Shown: positions 1 to 6,592, counted from the first letter of the stretch. The stretch: 9,502 nucleotides of DNA from JAQUKH01 sp043809805 (GCA_043809805.1 JBDROR010000114.1:1-9502); one strand, 5' to 3'. Notes: generated from the letters alone by a model not told the origin. Translations and numbers: made by a program.

Positions 1-1297
1 CTGTCTGAATATTTTTAAATAATGCGGCGTTGTTTTCAATAACAAAGACGCCTTTTTTATCCTCTTTTTCAATAAGGCTTTCCCTTGGAAGAATATTGGC
101 GTTAAAATTTTCCTTTGTTACGATTTCAATCTGTGCGAACATTCCCGGCCTTATGAGACTGTCTTCATTTGAAACCAGGATTTCAATTTTAGCCGTCCTA
201 TTTTTACGGTCTATCCCGGGAGCAATCAGATTAACTTTCCCGTGGAATGTTTTCCCTCGGTAGGAATCCAGTTTTATGTTTACCGTCTGCCCGATTTTTA
301 TTTCACTTATATTCGCCTCCGCGATGTTTGCCTCGACTTTGATTTGTGAGAAATCCATTATTGAAAAAACCACCTGCCCGGTGCCTATATTTTCACCTAT
401 ATTCGCGTTCTTTTGCATTATAGTGCCTGAGAAAGGGGCCTTTATTTCCGTGTCTTCAACTGCTCTTGAAGCTAAATCGAAAGAGGCCTGGGCCTCTTTT
501 AAAAATGCGGACGCGGATTTTAAATCCTTATACCATGATTTTGAATCATACATCTGTTTGGCAAATTCAAACGCCGCCTCGGCTTTTTCAACCTGCGCCT
601 CGGCTTTTTCAATATCTTCGCCGCGTGCGCCGCTTATTAGAATATTGTATTGTTCTGATGCCGTGTTGGATTTTGACTGGCTGGTTTTAAATTCAGTCTG
701 TATTTTTTCCCATTCCTGCTGTGATACCAGCTTATTCTCCCAGAGATTTTTAACGCGTTCGTAATTACTCCTGACATTATTTAAAACCGCTTCAGCCGCC
801 TCTTTTTCCGATTTGACCTGTTTAATTTCCTCATTGCGCGCACCCTTGCGAAGAAGTTCCATTGTAGCTTTTGCGATTTTTAGGTTCGCTTCGGCATCTT
901 TTAACTGGACCACAACCGTTTTCTCGGCGGTTTCCTGCGCGTATTGATACCTCGCGGACGCGCCAATTAATGCGGCTTCGGCGCGTTCCTTTTCTTTTGT
1001 GGAGTGGAAATCATCAATTTTTAGAAGTGTGCCGCCTTTCTCTATTTTGTTTCCCTCTTCCACAAATACTTCTTTTATTTCTCCCCCGGTTTTGGCGGTA
1101 ATGTTTGCCTCTGCAATCGGTTTTATATCGCCGGAGGTAGAAAGGATTTTCTTAATAGGTCCGCGGGTAAGTGATGACACCTTTACCGGAATAAGTTTTA
1201 TTTTTTTCTGCTGGGAAGTATCCGCTTTTGTCTTGTCTGTACTGCATCCGGCAGATGTAAGTATCAATGTTAAGATAAATAGCACTTTTAATTTCAT
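1..1297 (-). CDS. Periplasmic membrane fusion (adaptor) lipoprotein of an efflux pump, HlyD/AcrA/MacA type, C-terminus cut by window edge
   Basis: Open from ATG at 1297 to the left edge, giving 432 visible codons without a stop. AGAGGAG (1303-1309) is a good ribosome site 5 bases upstream. The N-terminus is a lipoprotein signal (MKLKVLFILTLILTSAGC) with lipidated Cys18. By my translation, residues 55-96 form the first half of a lipoyl domain (AKTGGEIKEVFVEEG), about 97-282 a long Ala/Glu/Lys-rich coiled-coil hairpin, and 285-320 the second lipoyl half (IKAPFSGTI). A beta-barrel follows, with PGMFAQIEI before the edge. The family links an inner-membrane RND or ABC pump to a TolC channel. It is third in the tetR-tolC operon, 76 bases after tolC. 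The hairpin carries two GAR-E-I segments (152-158 and 223-229), suggesting internal duplication. Whether the partner is RND or ABC cannot be told here; the missing C-terminal part is probably short. Confidence 0.93.
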   Translation of the reverse strand, partial: MKLKVLFILTLILTSAGCSTDKTKADTSQQKKIKLIPVKVSSLTRGPIKKILSTSGDIKPIAEANITAKTGGEIKEVFVEEGNKIEKGGTLLKIDDFHSTKEKERAEAALIGASARYQYAQETAEKTVVVQLKDAEANLKIAKATMELLRKGARNEEIKQVKSEKEAAEAVLNNVRSNYERVKNLWENKLVSQQEWEKIQTEFKTSQSKSNTASEQYNILISGARGEDIEKAEAQVEKAEAAFEFAKQMYDSKSWYKDLKSASAFLKEAQASFDLASRAVEDTEIKAPFSGTIMQKNANIGENIGTGQVVFSIMDFSQIKVEANIAEANISEIKIGQTVNIKLDSYRGKTFHGKVNLIAPGIDRKNRTAKIEILVSNEDSLIRPGMFAQIEIVTKENFNANILPRESLIEKEDKKGVFVIENNAALFKNIQT

Positions 1298-1351
1298 ATA
1301 ATCTCCTCTAATTTTTTATCTCCCAGGGGGATTTTTTAATAAAATGCTTCA

Positions 1352-1385
1352 AATCCCTCCTAACCTCCCTTTTCTAAAGGGAGGT
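1352..1385. repeat. Palindromic repeat, copy 1 (CCTCCCTTT/AAAGGGAGG hairpin with leading AATCCCTCC)
   Basis: Arms CCTCCCTTT (1364-1372) and AAAGGGAGG (1376-1384) enclose a TCT loop, and A1363/T1385 adds one more pair. A further AATCCCTCC (1352-1360) repeats the left arm directly. The same layout recurs in opposite orientation at 6543-6576, so this is a dispersed repeat family. The stop codon of the tolC-like gene lies in the loop and right arm. In the operon transcript the hairpin falls between the channel and fusion-protein genes, where it could stabilise or attenuate the message. No T-run follows it directly in the transcript, so it is a poor intrinsic terminator. Confidence 0.8.
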
Positions 1386-2660
1386 ATCAACAGATACCCC
1401 CACCGTTTTTTCCAGCCTTGCTATCGCGATTCTGTAATCATATCCCGCTGAAATTTCATTTGTCTGCGCCTCTAAAAGTGATGTATAAGCCTCGAGAACA
1501 GTTGTATTTGGAACCAACCCTTCGGCATACCTTTTCTGCGTCAGTTTATAATTTTTGTCCGCGATGTCATAAATTTTTTCGTTTATGTCAATAAGTTCCT
1601 TAATTTCTTTGAGTTTCAAATACGCCGACTCTGTTTCCAAAACAACCGATTGTTCAATCTGCCACAAGCCGCGTTTTGCCTGTTCATATTTATATTTTGC
1701 CTCTTTTATTTCTATTTTATTTAATCCGCCGTTAAAAAGGTTTATTGCTACGTTTATGCCCGCGGTCCATGAATCATCTTTTGGGATAAACGTTGAACCT
1801 GTCCAGTTATAGTTCGCGTATGCGGAAAATACAGGCCAAAAACTTGCCTTATTCAGAGTGATTGATTCCATGGATAATTTCACATTTTCTTTTGCCTTTT
1901 TTAACAAAGGCCTGTTTTTCAATGTTTTTTCTTTATAGAAATCAGATGATTCTAATGAAAAGTTTACCGCGTCCAAATTTTCATCCAATTGTAGGGGCAC
2001 GTTGCAACGTGCCCCTACCAAGTCAATTCCCATAACAATACATAGATTTTTTTGCGAAAGATTTTCGGCGTGACGCGCGATTAAGACATTTTTTTGGGCT
2101 TTGGCCAATTCCATTTCCGCGCGCATCACATCGGTTTCGACAACCATTCCGTTATTAAAAAGGGCATTCGCGTTTTTGAGATGTTCTTCCATTAATTCTA
2201 CAGCTTTTTGGTTCAATTCAATCATGCTCTTTGCCTTAAGCAAGTTATAAAAACTTTCTTTTACATTTAAGGTAAGAGTGTTTCTTTCTTCTTCAAGGTT
2301 ATTTCCCTCCGCCTTTAAATTAATCTTTGCCTGTTTAAAAAGCACAAATGTGCGGCGGTTGAAAATAGGCTGTGCAAGCGAGATCTGATTCTGGTAATTG
2401 TTTTCTATTAGCTTGGAATCCGCCGGCAAAAGCCCGTACTTGTAATATGTGGATTGCGCGTCAATACCAGGCAGGCAGACCGCTATCGCTTTACTTATGT
2501 TCAGTTTTGCGAGGTCTTTTTCTGTTTCTGCGTTTAATAAAGCCTTGTTTTGTTTGCAGGCGATATTTAAACAGTCCTCCAGTGTTAATATTTTTTCTTC
2601 AGCGGACGAAATGTTTGAAAAGCAGATTAAAACAAATAATAATAAAGTAATTTTTTTCAT
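1374..2660 (-). CDS. TolC-family outer membrane efflux channel protein
   Basis: 428 residues, normal for the family. It begins with a Sec signal peptide, MKKITLLLFVLICFSNISSA, with probable cleavage after Ala20. Two outer-membrane-efflux-protein repeats follow, roughly residues 25-210 and 235-425, rich in long amphipathic helices. The second ends in the typical TTVLEAYTSLLEAQTNEIS...YDYRIAIARLEKTVG pattern. The protein forms a trimeric barrel and periplasmic tunnel that docks with the fusion protein encoded downstream. The start is supported by AGGGG four bases upstream; this site overlaps the tetR stop, so the two genes are probably translationally coupled. Two oddities: residues 215-223 (VGARCNVPL) are encoded by a perfect 28-base palindrome that looks like a mobile insertion between the two repeats, and the last codons and stop lie in another repeat. 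I am confident of the family, not of the exported compound. Confidence 0.95.
   Translation of the reverse strand: MKKITLLLFVLICFSNISSAEEKILTLEDCLNIACKQNKALLNAETEKDLAKLNISKAIAVCLPGIDAQSTYYKYGLLPADSKLIENNYQNQISLAQPIFNRRTFVLFKQAKINLKAEGNNLEEERNTLTLNVKESFYNLLKAKSMIELNQKAVELMEEHLKNANALFNNGMVVETDVMRAEMELAKAQKNVLIARHAENLSQKNLCIVMGIDLVGARCNVPLQLDENLDAVNFSLESSDFYKEKTLKNRPLLKKAKENVKLSMESITLNKASFWPVFSAYANYNWTGSTFIPKDDSWTAGINVAINLFNGGLNKIEIKEAKYKYEQAKRGLWQIEQSVVLETESAYLKLKEIKELIDINEKIYDIADKNYKLTQKRYAEGLVPNTTVLEAYTSLLEAQTNEISAGYDYRIAIARLEKTVGVSVDTSL
1991..2018. repeat. Perfect 28-bp palindrome inside the tolC-like reading frame
   Basis: The two halves are GTAGGGGCACGTTG and CAACGTGCCCCTAC, exact reverse complements with no spacer. 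The palindrome is translated in frame as VGARCNVPL plus the first base of a Gln codon. It falls in the linker between the two efflux-protein repeats, where a tolerant loop is expected. GTAGGGG...CCCCTAC palindromes resemble dispersed repeats I recall from other bacterial genomes; that is recollection, not a search result. Chance or selection for the peptide alone is unlikely to give 14 paired bases. Confidence 0.85.
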
Positions 2661-2667
2661 TTCGCCC

Positions 2668-3270
2668 CTACTTTGCGCATCCCGTTAAAATAAAATTATA
2701 AATAAAACCAATATCTTCTTTTTTATCAGGTTTACATATTCCTAAAACACCGGCCATCAGCAGGCCGTGACTTGCGCCTATAATTGTAATTGCCATTTTG
2801 TAAGGGTTTATTTTTTTGATTTTGTTTTGTTTTATCCCCTGTTTAACGATTTCTGTAATAACTTTTAACTGATATTCATGCTTTTGCAGTATTTTTGAGC
2901 GAAATTTCGGCAGTATATTTTCAATATCAGGGCCTTGATTATTAAGAAAGAGGCGGCATACATCGGTATTTTTTTGGTGAAAATCGACCTCGAGTTTAAT
3001 TATCTCAAGTATTTTTTCAAGAGGGTCTATGGATTTTTCTTTTATCGCGTTAAGATATTCCAGAAATTTGCCGTATCCTTCTTCAAAAAGAGAAAAGAAC
3101 AGGTCTTCTTTATGTTTAAAATAAAGATAGATAGTTCCTTTGGCTAATCCCGCGTCTTTGGCGATCATATCAACGGTTGTCAGAAAGTAACCGTGTTTGG
3201 CAAACACCTTGCGCGCCGTTTTTAGAATTAATCCTCTTCGTTTTTCTTTTTTTGCTTCTGCCTGTTTCAT
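2668..3270 (-). CDS. TetR/AcrR-family transcriptional repressor of the efflux operon
   Basis: 200 residues, typical of the family. After a lysine-rich start, residues 12-57 form the TetR DNA-binding domain: ILKTARKVFAKHGY is helix 1, and the helix-turn-helix is about 33-52 (TVDMIAKDAGLAKGTIYLYF), followed by KHKEDLF. The C-terminal part (about 60-200) is the variable ligand-binding and dimerisation domain, mainly helical. It is the first gene of a run with the TolC channel (7 bases between) and the fusion protein, so it probably senses a pump substrate and represses this operon including itself. A matching operator overlaps its promoter. ATG at 3270 lacks a strong Shine-Dalgarno sequence; the next upstream bases are AT-rich. 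The inducer cannot be read from the sequence. Confidence 0.95.
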   Translation of the reverse strand: MKQAEAKKEKRRGLILKTARKVFAKHGYFLTTVDMIAKDAGLAKGTIYLYFKHKEDLFFSLFEEGYGKFLEYLNAIKEKSIDPLEKILEIIKLEVDFHQKNTDVCRLFLNNQGPDIENILPKFRSKILQKHEYQLKVITEIVKQGIKQNKIKKINPYKMAITIIGASHGLLMAGVLGICKPDKKEDIGFIYNFILTGCAK

Positions 3271-3299
3271 TATATTAATATCTTTTTACGGTTTGCGAT

Positions 3300-3323
3300 A
3301 AATGACTGACCGGTCATTCATTT
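3300..3323. promoter_or_regulatory. TetR-type operator palindrome
   Basis: AATGACTGACC and GGTCATTCATT (3301-3322) form an inverted repeat with one mismatched pair (3306/3317). A3300/T3323 extends it to 24 bp. The core TGACCGGTCA is perfect. Size, symmetry and core fit operators of TetR/AcrR repressors. It overlaps the -10 box and presumed transcription start of the tetR promoter, so a bound repressor would block RNA polymerase. Confidence 0.88.
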
Positions 3324-3348
3324 TATCAGCAGATTTTTAGCTTGTCAA
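3320..3348 (-). promoter_or_regulatory. Sigma-70-type promoter of the tetR-tolC-fusion protein operon
   Basis: On the minus strand TTGACA (3343-3348, consensus -35) is separated by exactly 17 bases from TAAAAT (3320-3325, -10, one mismatch to TATAAT). Transcription would begin near 3313, inside the operator, leaving a leader of roughly 43 bases before the tetR ATG. Confidence 0.85.
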
Positions 3349-3415
3349 GGTTATTTTTGTTAAAAAACGCAAAAAAAATTAAGTTTAGAGGTTAATTACG
3401 CCGAAAATCTACTTG

Positions 3416-3784
3416 ATGTATAATATTTTAATTGCAGATGATGATTCCGCGATGCATTTTGTATATCAGGAACTCTTTGGAAAAACCGGAGATTATAATT
3501 TATTTATGGCCAAAGATGGAGTAGAAGCCCTGGAAAAAATGGCGTCTAATAAGATAGATCTTATAATTACCGATATAAAAATGTCCGGGATGCACGGGAT
3601 TGAACTTATTCAGCAGGTAAGAAAGGTTGATAAAAATATGCCTATTGTCGTATGTACTGCTTTTCAGTATATGAAAGATGATTACGAACTTGTAAATGCC
3701 AATTTAGCCGCATATGTTACCAAACCGTTCGAAAACGACCAATTCCAAGCACTTGTGAAAAATATATTAGCCGGAGCAAAATAA
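3416..3784 (+). CDS. Stand-alone response regulator receiver domain protein (CheY-like)
   Basis: 122 residues, a single receiver domain with no output domain. The acidic pocket is Asp8-Asp9 (IADDD), the phosphorylation site is Asp53 in LIITDIKMSGMHG, the switch Thr is Thr81 (VVCTAF) and the conserved Lys is Lys103 (VTKPF). All catalytic residues are present, so it should accept phosphate from a histidine kinase. Its partner is not in the window, and it may act by protein contact or as a phosphorelay link. I chose ATG 3416 over TTG 3413, which only adds one residue. No Shine-Dalgarno sequence lies at normal distance (AGAGG at 3387-3391 is about 24 bases away). It is divergent from tetR and convergent with lepA, with which it shares no spacer, so it is probably a single-gene unit. 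Confidence 0.93.
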   Translation: MYNILIADDDSAMHFVYQELFGKTGDYNLFMAKDGVEALEKMASNKIDLIITDIKMSGMHGIELIQQVRKVDKNMPIVVCTAFQYMKDDYELVNANLAAYVTKPFENDQFQALVKNILAGAK

Positions 3785-5578
3785 TTAGTTCCTTTTTAAT
3801 ACCGCCATAAACGCCTCTTGCGGGATCTCCACGCGGCCAAGCATTTTCATTCGCTTTTTGCCTTTTTTTTGTTTTTCTAAAAGTTTTCTTTTGCGGGTTA
3901 TATCTCCTCCATAAAGATACCCTGTAACATCCTTGCGATACGGTTTTATAGTCTCTCTGGCGATCACGCGAGAACCAATAACCGCCTGAATAGCAACTTC
4001 AAACTGTTGGCGCGGTATAATTTCCCTGAGCCTGCCGGCCAAATCCCGTCCGCTATAAAAAGCTTCATCTTTATGGACTATAAAAGAAAGCGCCTCTATC
4101 TTTTCATGATTAATTAAAACATCCACTTTGACAAGCTCGTCCGGCCGGTAACCTATCAACTCATAGTCAAATGAACCATATCCCCTGGTCATAGATTTCA
4201 ATTTATCATAAAAATCAATAACTATGGAAGATAAAGGCAGTTCATATCTGAGGATAGCCTGAGTTTTGTCCAGATACTGGACTTCCAAATATTTGCCGCG
4301 GCGTTCCTGGCAAAGCGTCATTACCTGCCCCGTATATTCGGTTGGAACCATTATCATTGCCCTGATGTAAGGTTCTTCAACTATTTCGATCTCGTTCGAT
4401 AGCGGGAATTCTGACGGATTTTGAATCAGTTGTATCTCACAATTTTTTCTCATAATCTGGTATACAACATTAGGAGTACTGATTATTAAACTAAGATTAT
4501 ATTCCCTTTCTAACCGTTCCTGGACTATTTCCATATGAAGCATACCAAGAAACCCGCACCGGAATCCTATTCCCAGAGCCTGCGAAACCTCCGGTTCATA
4601 GACAAAAGATGAATCATTCAAACTTAACTTTCCCAGCGCTTCGCGCAACAAATTATGTTCACTAGCCTCTATGGAATATAAGCCGCAAAAAACCATAGGC
4701 TGCATTTTTTTATATCCCGGCAACGGAACGTTAACAGGGTTTTGCGCGTTTGTTACTGTATCTCCAAGGGAAACATCCTTAACTTGTTTTATTCCCGCAA
4801 CGATATATCCCACTTCGCCGCAGGATAATTCATTTTCTTTTGACATCTCAGGATGAAATACACCAACCTCCAATACCTCAAAAACTTTGCTATTGGACAG
4901 GAACTTTATTTTCATGCCGGGGTAAACTTTCCCCTGAAAAATCCGCACATAAATAACCACGCCCCGATATGTATCAAAAAAGGAATCAAATATAAGAGCT
5001 GATAAGGAAGAATCGTTCTCTCCATTCGGCGCTGGGATATTTTTGATAATGGCCTGCAAAAGCTCTTCAATCCCAATACCTTTCTTGGCGCTGATTTCTA
5101 TAATATCTTTTTCATCGCATTCCACTAATTGAATTATCTGATTTTTTGTTTTCTGGATATCCGCGTTAGGAAGATCAATTTTATTAATTATTGGAATTAT
5201 CCGCAATTTGTTTTCTTTGGCAAGATAAAAATTGGCTATAGTTTGAGCCTCAACTCCTTGCGCGGCGTCAACCACAAGAACAATGCCTTCACAGGCGGCA
5301 AGGCTGCGGGATACCTCATAGCTAAAATCCACATGGCCCGGCGTATCAATCAAATTTAAACGATAAATAGCTCCAGACGCATCTTTATACATAAGCCTGC
5401 AGGTATGAGCTTTTATCGTAATGCCGCGCTCCCGTTCAAGATCCATTTTATCCAGCACCTGATTCATCATCTTTCGTTTCTGAATAGTTCCGGTATGTTC
5501 CAATAACCGGTCAGCCAACGTGGATTTACCATGATCAATATGCGCGACAATCGAAAAATTACGGATTTTTTTTGACAT
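3785..5578 (-). CDS. lepA: Elongation factor 4 (LepA), ribosome-associated GTPase
   Basis: 597 residues, full length for EF4. GTPase motifs are intact: G1 AHIDHGKST (12-20), G2 Thr54 in RGITIKA, G3 DTPGH (78-82), G4 NKID (132-135) and G5 SAK (163-165). Domain II, the EF-G-like domains (around VPTEYTGQVMTLCQERRG) and the LepA-specific C-terminal domain (GGDITRKRKLLEKQKKGKKRMK near the end) follow in order. EF4 binds ribosomes and affects translocation or initiation and assembly; it acts in the cytoplasm and at the membrane face. It starts 11 bases after the PorV-like gene without a clear Shine-Dalgarno sequence, so it probably depends on translation of that gene. The usual neighbour lepB (signal peptidase) is absent. 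Its stop codon directly abuts that of the receiver gene. Confidence 0.98.
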   Translation of the reverse strand: MSKKIRNFSIVAHIDHGKSTLADRLLEHTGTIQKRKMMNQVLDKMDLERERGITIKAHTCRLMYKDASGAIYRLNLIDTPGHVDFSYEVSRSLAACEGIVLVVDAAQGVEAQTIANFYLAKENKLRIIPIINKIDLPNADIQKTKNQIIQLVECDEKDIIEISAKKGIGIEELLQAIIKNIPAPNGENDSSLSALIFDSFFDTYRGVVIYVRIFQGKVYPGMKIKFLSNSKVFEVLEVGVFHPEMSKENELSCGEVGYIVAGIKQVKDVSLGDTVTNAQNPVNVPLPGYKKMQPMVFCGLYSIEASEHNLLREALGKLSLNDSSFVYEPEVSQALGIGFRCGFLGMLHMEIVQERLEREYNLSLIISTPNVVYQIMRKNCEIQLIQNPSEFPLSNEIEIVEEPYIRAMIMVPTEYTGQVMTLCQERRGKYLEVQYLDKTQAILRYELPLSSIVIDFYDKLKSMTRGYGSFDYELIGYRPDELVKVDVLINHEKIEALSFIVHKDEAFYSGRDLAGRLREIIPRQQFEVAIQAVIGSRVIARETIKPYRKDVTGYLYGGDITRKRKLLEKQKKGKKRMKMLGRVEIPQEAFMAVLKRN

Positions 5579-5589
5579 AAAACTGAGTG

Positions 5590-6477
5590 CTAATAGAACA
5601 ATCCTACGGAGATTGAATGAAGCTTTTCTATCTTTTTGTCTAATCCTTCCCGAAGTTCCTCTGAGTAGGCATAGCCGATGTAGTCATTTCTGTCTTTTTG
5701 CGCGACCTGCAGTTTTAACCCGCCCGTAACAGTCTCTGAATTATTTAGTTTGTCAGTAAAATACCCAAGCTGTAAACTAACATTTTGTTGAGGCAAAAAA
5801 TCAACCCCCGCGTGGTAATCTAACTGGCGCGCGTCTTTCTGCGCAAAATGATCAACATCAAAACCTACATTAGCCGCGGTACCCAATTTTAACCCCATGC
5901 CCATTGTCACTTTTCTGGAATTAGTAGAAATATCCGGTTTTCCCAAATCATATCCCATAATCCCAAATGAAACAGACTCATGCAATTTAAAAAACATGCC
6001 TAGATCAAAACTGAAGGCGGATTCTTTTGTCGATGGAACATCTATTTCATTAAATTTATTTGTGTTTTTGATATATTTCGCGCTGCCGCCAAAATAAAAA
6101 TTTTTGCCGTACGGCTGGGCCACTGAAATTAAGACAATATATTGGCGATCCTTTCCTTGAGAGACATTATTCCCTTTAGTGTAAAAACCCATCCCGCCCG
6201 CTTCGTTATCCAGCGGCGAAGAATTAGCAAAACTCATATGACCGCTGTAAAAATTCTTGTCACTGCTCATATTGTAACCCATATCCACAAAACTACCCCT
6301 TAACTGAAGAAGTCCGGCGGGATTTATAAATACGGCATTAGCGTCATTTGCCACGCCTGTAAATGCCCCGCCTAATCCCATCACACGAGAACCTATCGTT
6401 TTAAATAGCTCGGACGCAAATACATTTCCGCAAAATACAAACATAATAAGCGCTAAACCTAAAAAATATTTTTTCAT
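5590..6477 (-). CDS. PorV/PorQ-like (UPF0164-type) outer membrane beta-barrel protein
   Basis: 295 residues from the preferred ATG at 6477. A TTG 42 bases upstream is in frame but would bury the signal peptide. MKKYFLGLALIMFVFCGNVFA is a clear Sec signal with cleavage after Ala21. Next comes the family hallmark MGLGGAFTGVANDANAVFINPAGL, followed by alternating strands with many Gly and aromatic residues. The chain ends in ISVGLFY, an aromatic terminus as expected for a Bam-inserted barrel. It resembles PorV/UPF0164 or FadL-like barrels; the precise role (a type IX secretion shuttle, small-molecule transport or a general OMP) is unknown, and no other secretion genes are present. There is no Shine-Dalgarno sequence; the predicted promoter places transcription start only about 7 bases upstream, so the message may be nearly leaderless. 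It forms an operon with lepA. Confidence 0.85.
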   Translation of the reverse strand: MKKYFLGLALIMFVFCGNVFASELFKTIGSRVMGLGGAFTGVANDANAVFINPAGLLQLRGSFVDMGYNMSSDKNFYSGHMSFANSSPLDNEAGGMGFYTKGNNVSQGKDRQYIVLISVAQPYGKNFYFGGSAKYIKNTNKFNEIDVPSTKESAFSFDLGMFFKLHESVSFGIMGYDLGKPDISTNSRKVTMGMGLKLGTAANVGFDVDHFAQKDARQLDYHAGVDFLPQQNVSLQLGYFTDKLNNSETVTGGLKLQVAQKDRNDYIGYAYSEELREGLDKKIEKLHSISVGLFY

Positions 6478-6485
6478 TTTATCTA

Positions 6486-6514
6486 TTGACAATATACCTA
6501 AATTTCTGTTTAAT
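6486..6514 (+). promoter_or_regulatory. Promoter candidate for the radical SAM gene
   Basis: TTGACA (6486-6491) is followed after exactly 17 bases by TTTAAT (6509-6514), matching sigma-70 consensus at 11 of 12 positions. The start would lie near 6521, giving a leader of about 72 bases that contains the palindromic repeat. It overlaps the opposing promoter at 6491-6519. Confidence 0.72.
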
Positions 6515-6519
6515 AGCAA
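6491..6519 (-). promoter_or_regulatory. Promoter candidate for the PorV-like gene and lepA
   Basis: On the minus strand TTGCTA (6514-6519) and TATATT (6491-6496) are separated by 17 bases. The start would lie near 6484, about 7 bases before the ATG, which fits the missing Shine-Dalgarno sequence. Its -10 box touches the -35 box of the opposing promoter and its -35 touches the other's -10. Confidence 0.62.
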
Positions 6520-6542
6520 GCGATTTCTAAAATTTGTTTATT

Positions 6543-6576
6543 TCCCCCTTTGAAAAAGGGGGATCAAAGGGGGATT
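6543..6576. repeat. Palindromic repeat, copy 2 (CCCCCTTT/AAAGGGGG hairpin with trailing AAAGGGGGATT)
   Basis: TCCCCCTTT (6543-6551) pairs with AAAGGGGGA (6555-6563) around a GAA loop, a 9-bp stem. The right arm AAAGGGGGAT is repeated directly at 6566-6575. Read on the minus strand it aligns with the copy at 1352-1385 (AATCCC-CC, spacer, hairpin), so both belong to one repeat family inserted in opposite orientations. It ends 3 bases before the ribosome site of the radical SAM gene. Confidence 0.85.
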
Positions 6577-6579
6577 GAT

Positions 6580-6585
6580 AGGTGG
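6580..6585 (+). promoter_or_regulatory. Ribosome binding site fixing the radical SAM start
   Basis: AGGTGG lies 7 bases upstream of ATG 6593. It selects this start over the in-frame TTG at 6575, which lies inside the palindromic repeat and has no ribosome site. Confidence 0.8.
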
Positions 6586-6592
6586 ACAAAAT

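Noticed and set aside
276..764. Plus-strand 162-codon open frame
   Set aside because: It lies fully opposite the fusion-protein gene, which has clear lipoyl and coiled-coil sequence; the plus-strand product is Ser/Phe/Cys-rich shadow sequence without a ribosome site.
1319..1333. Imperfect inverted repeat ATCTCCC-A-GGGGGAT before the fusion-protein gene
   Set aside because: One mismatch and a single-base loop; it could be a degraded part of the neighbouring repeat, but the evidence is too thin to call.
2661..2671. Possible half of the GTAGGGGC palindromic element at the tetR stop/tolC ribosome site
   Set aside because: Only about 8 bases match and no inverted partner is present; the sequence is explained by the overlapping stop codon and Shine-Dalgarno site.
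6478..6519. Longer N-terminus of the PorV-like protein from TTG 6519
   Set aside because: It would put 14 polar residues before a perfect signal peptide and would start upstream of the predicted transcription start.
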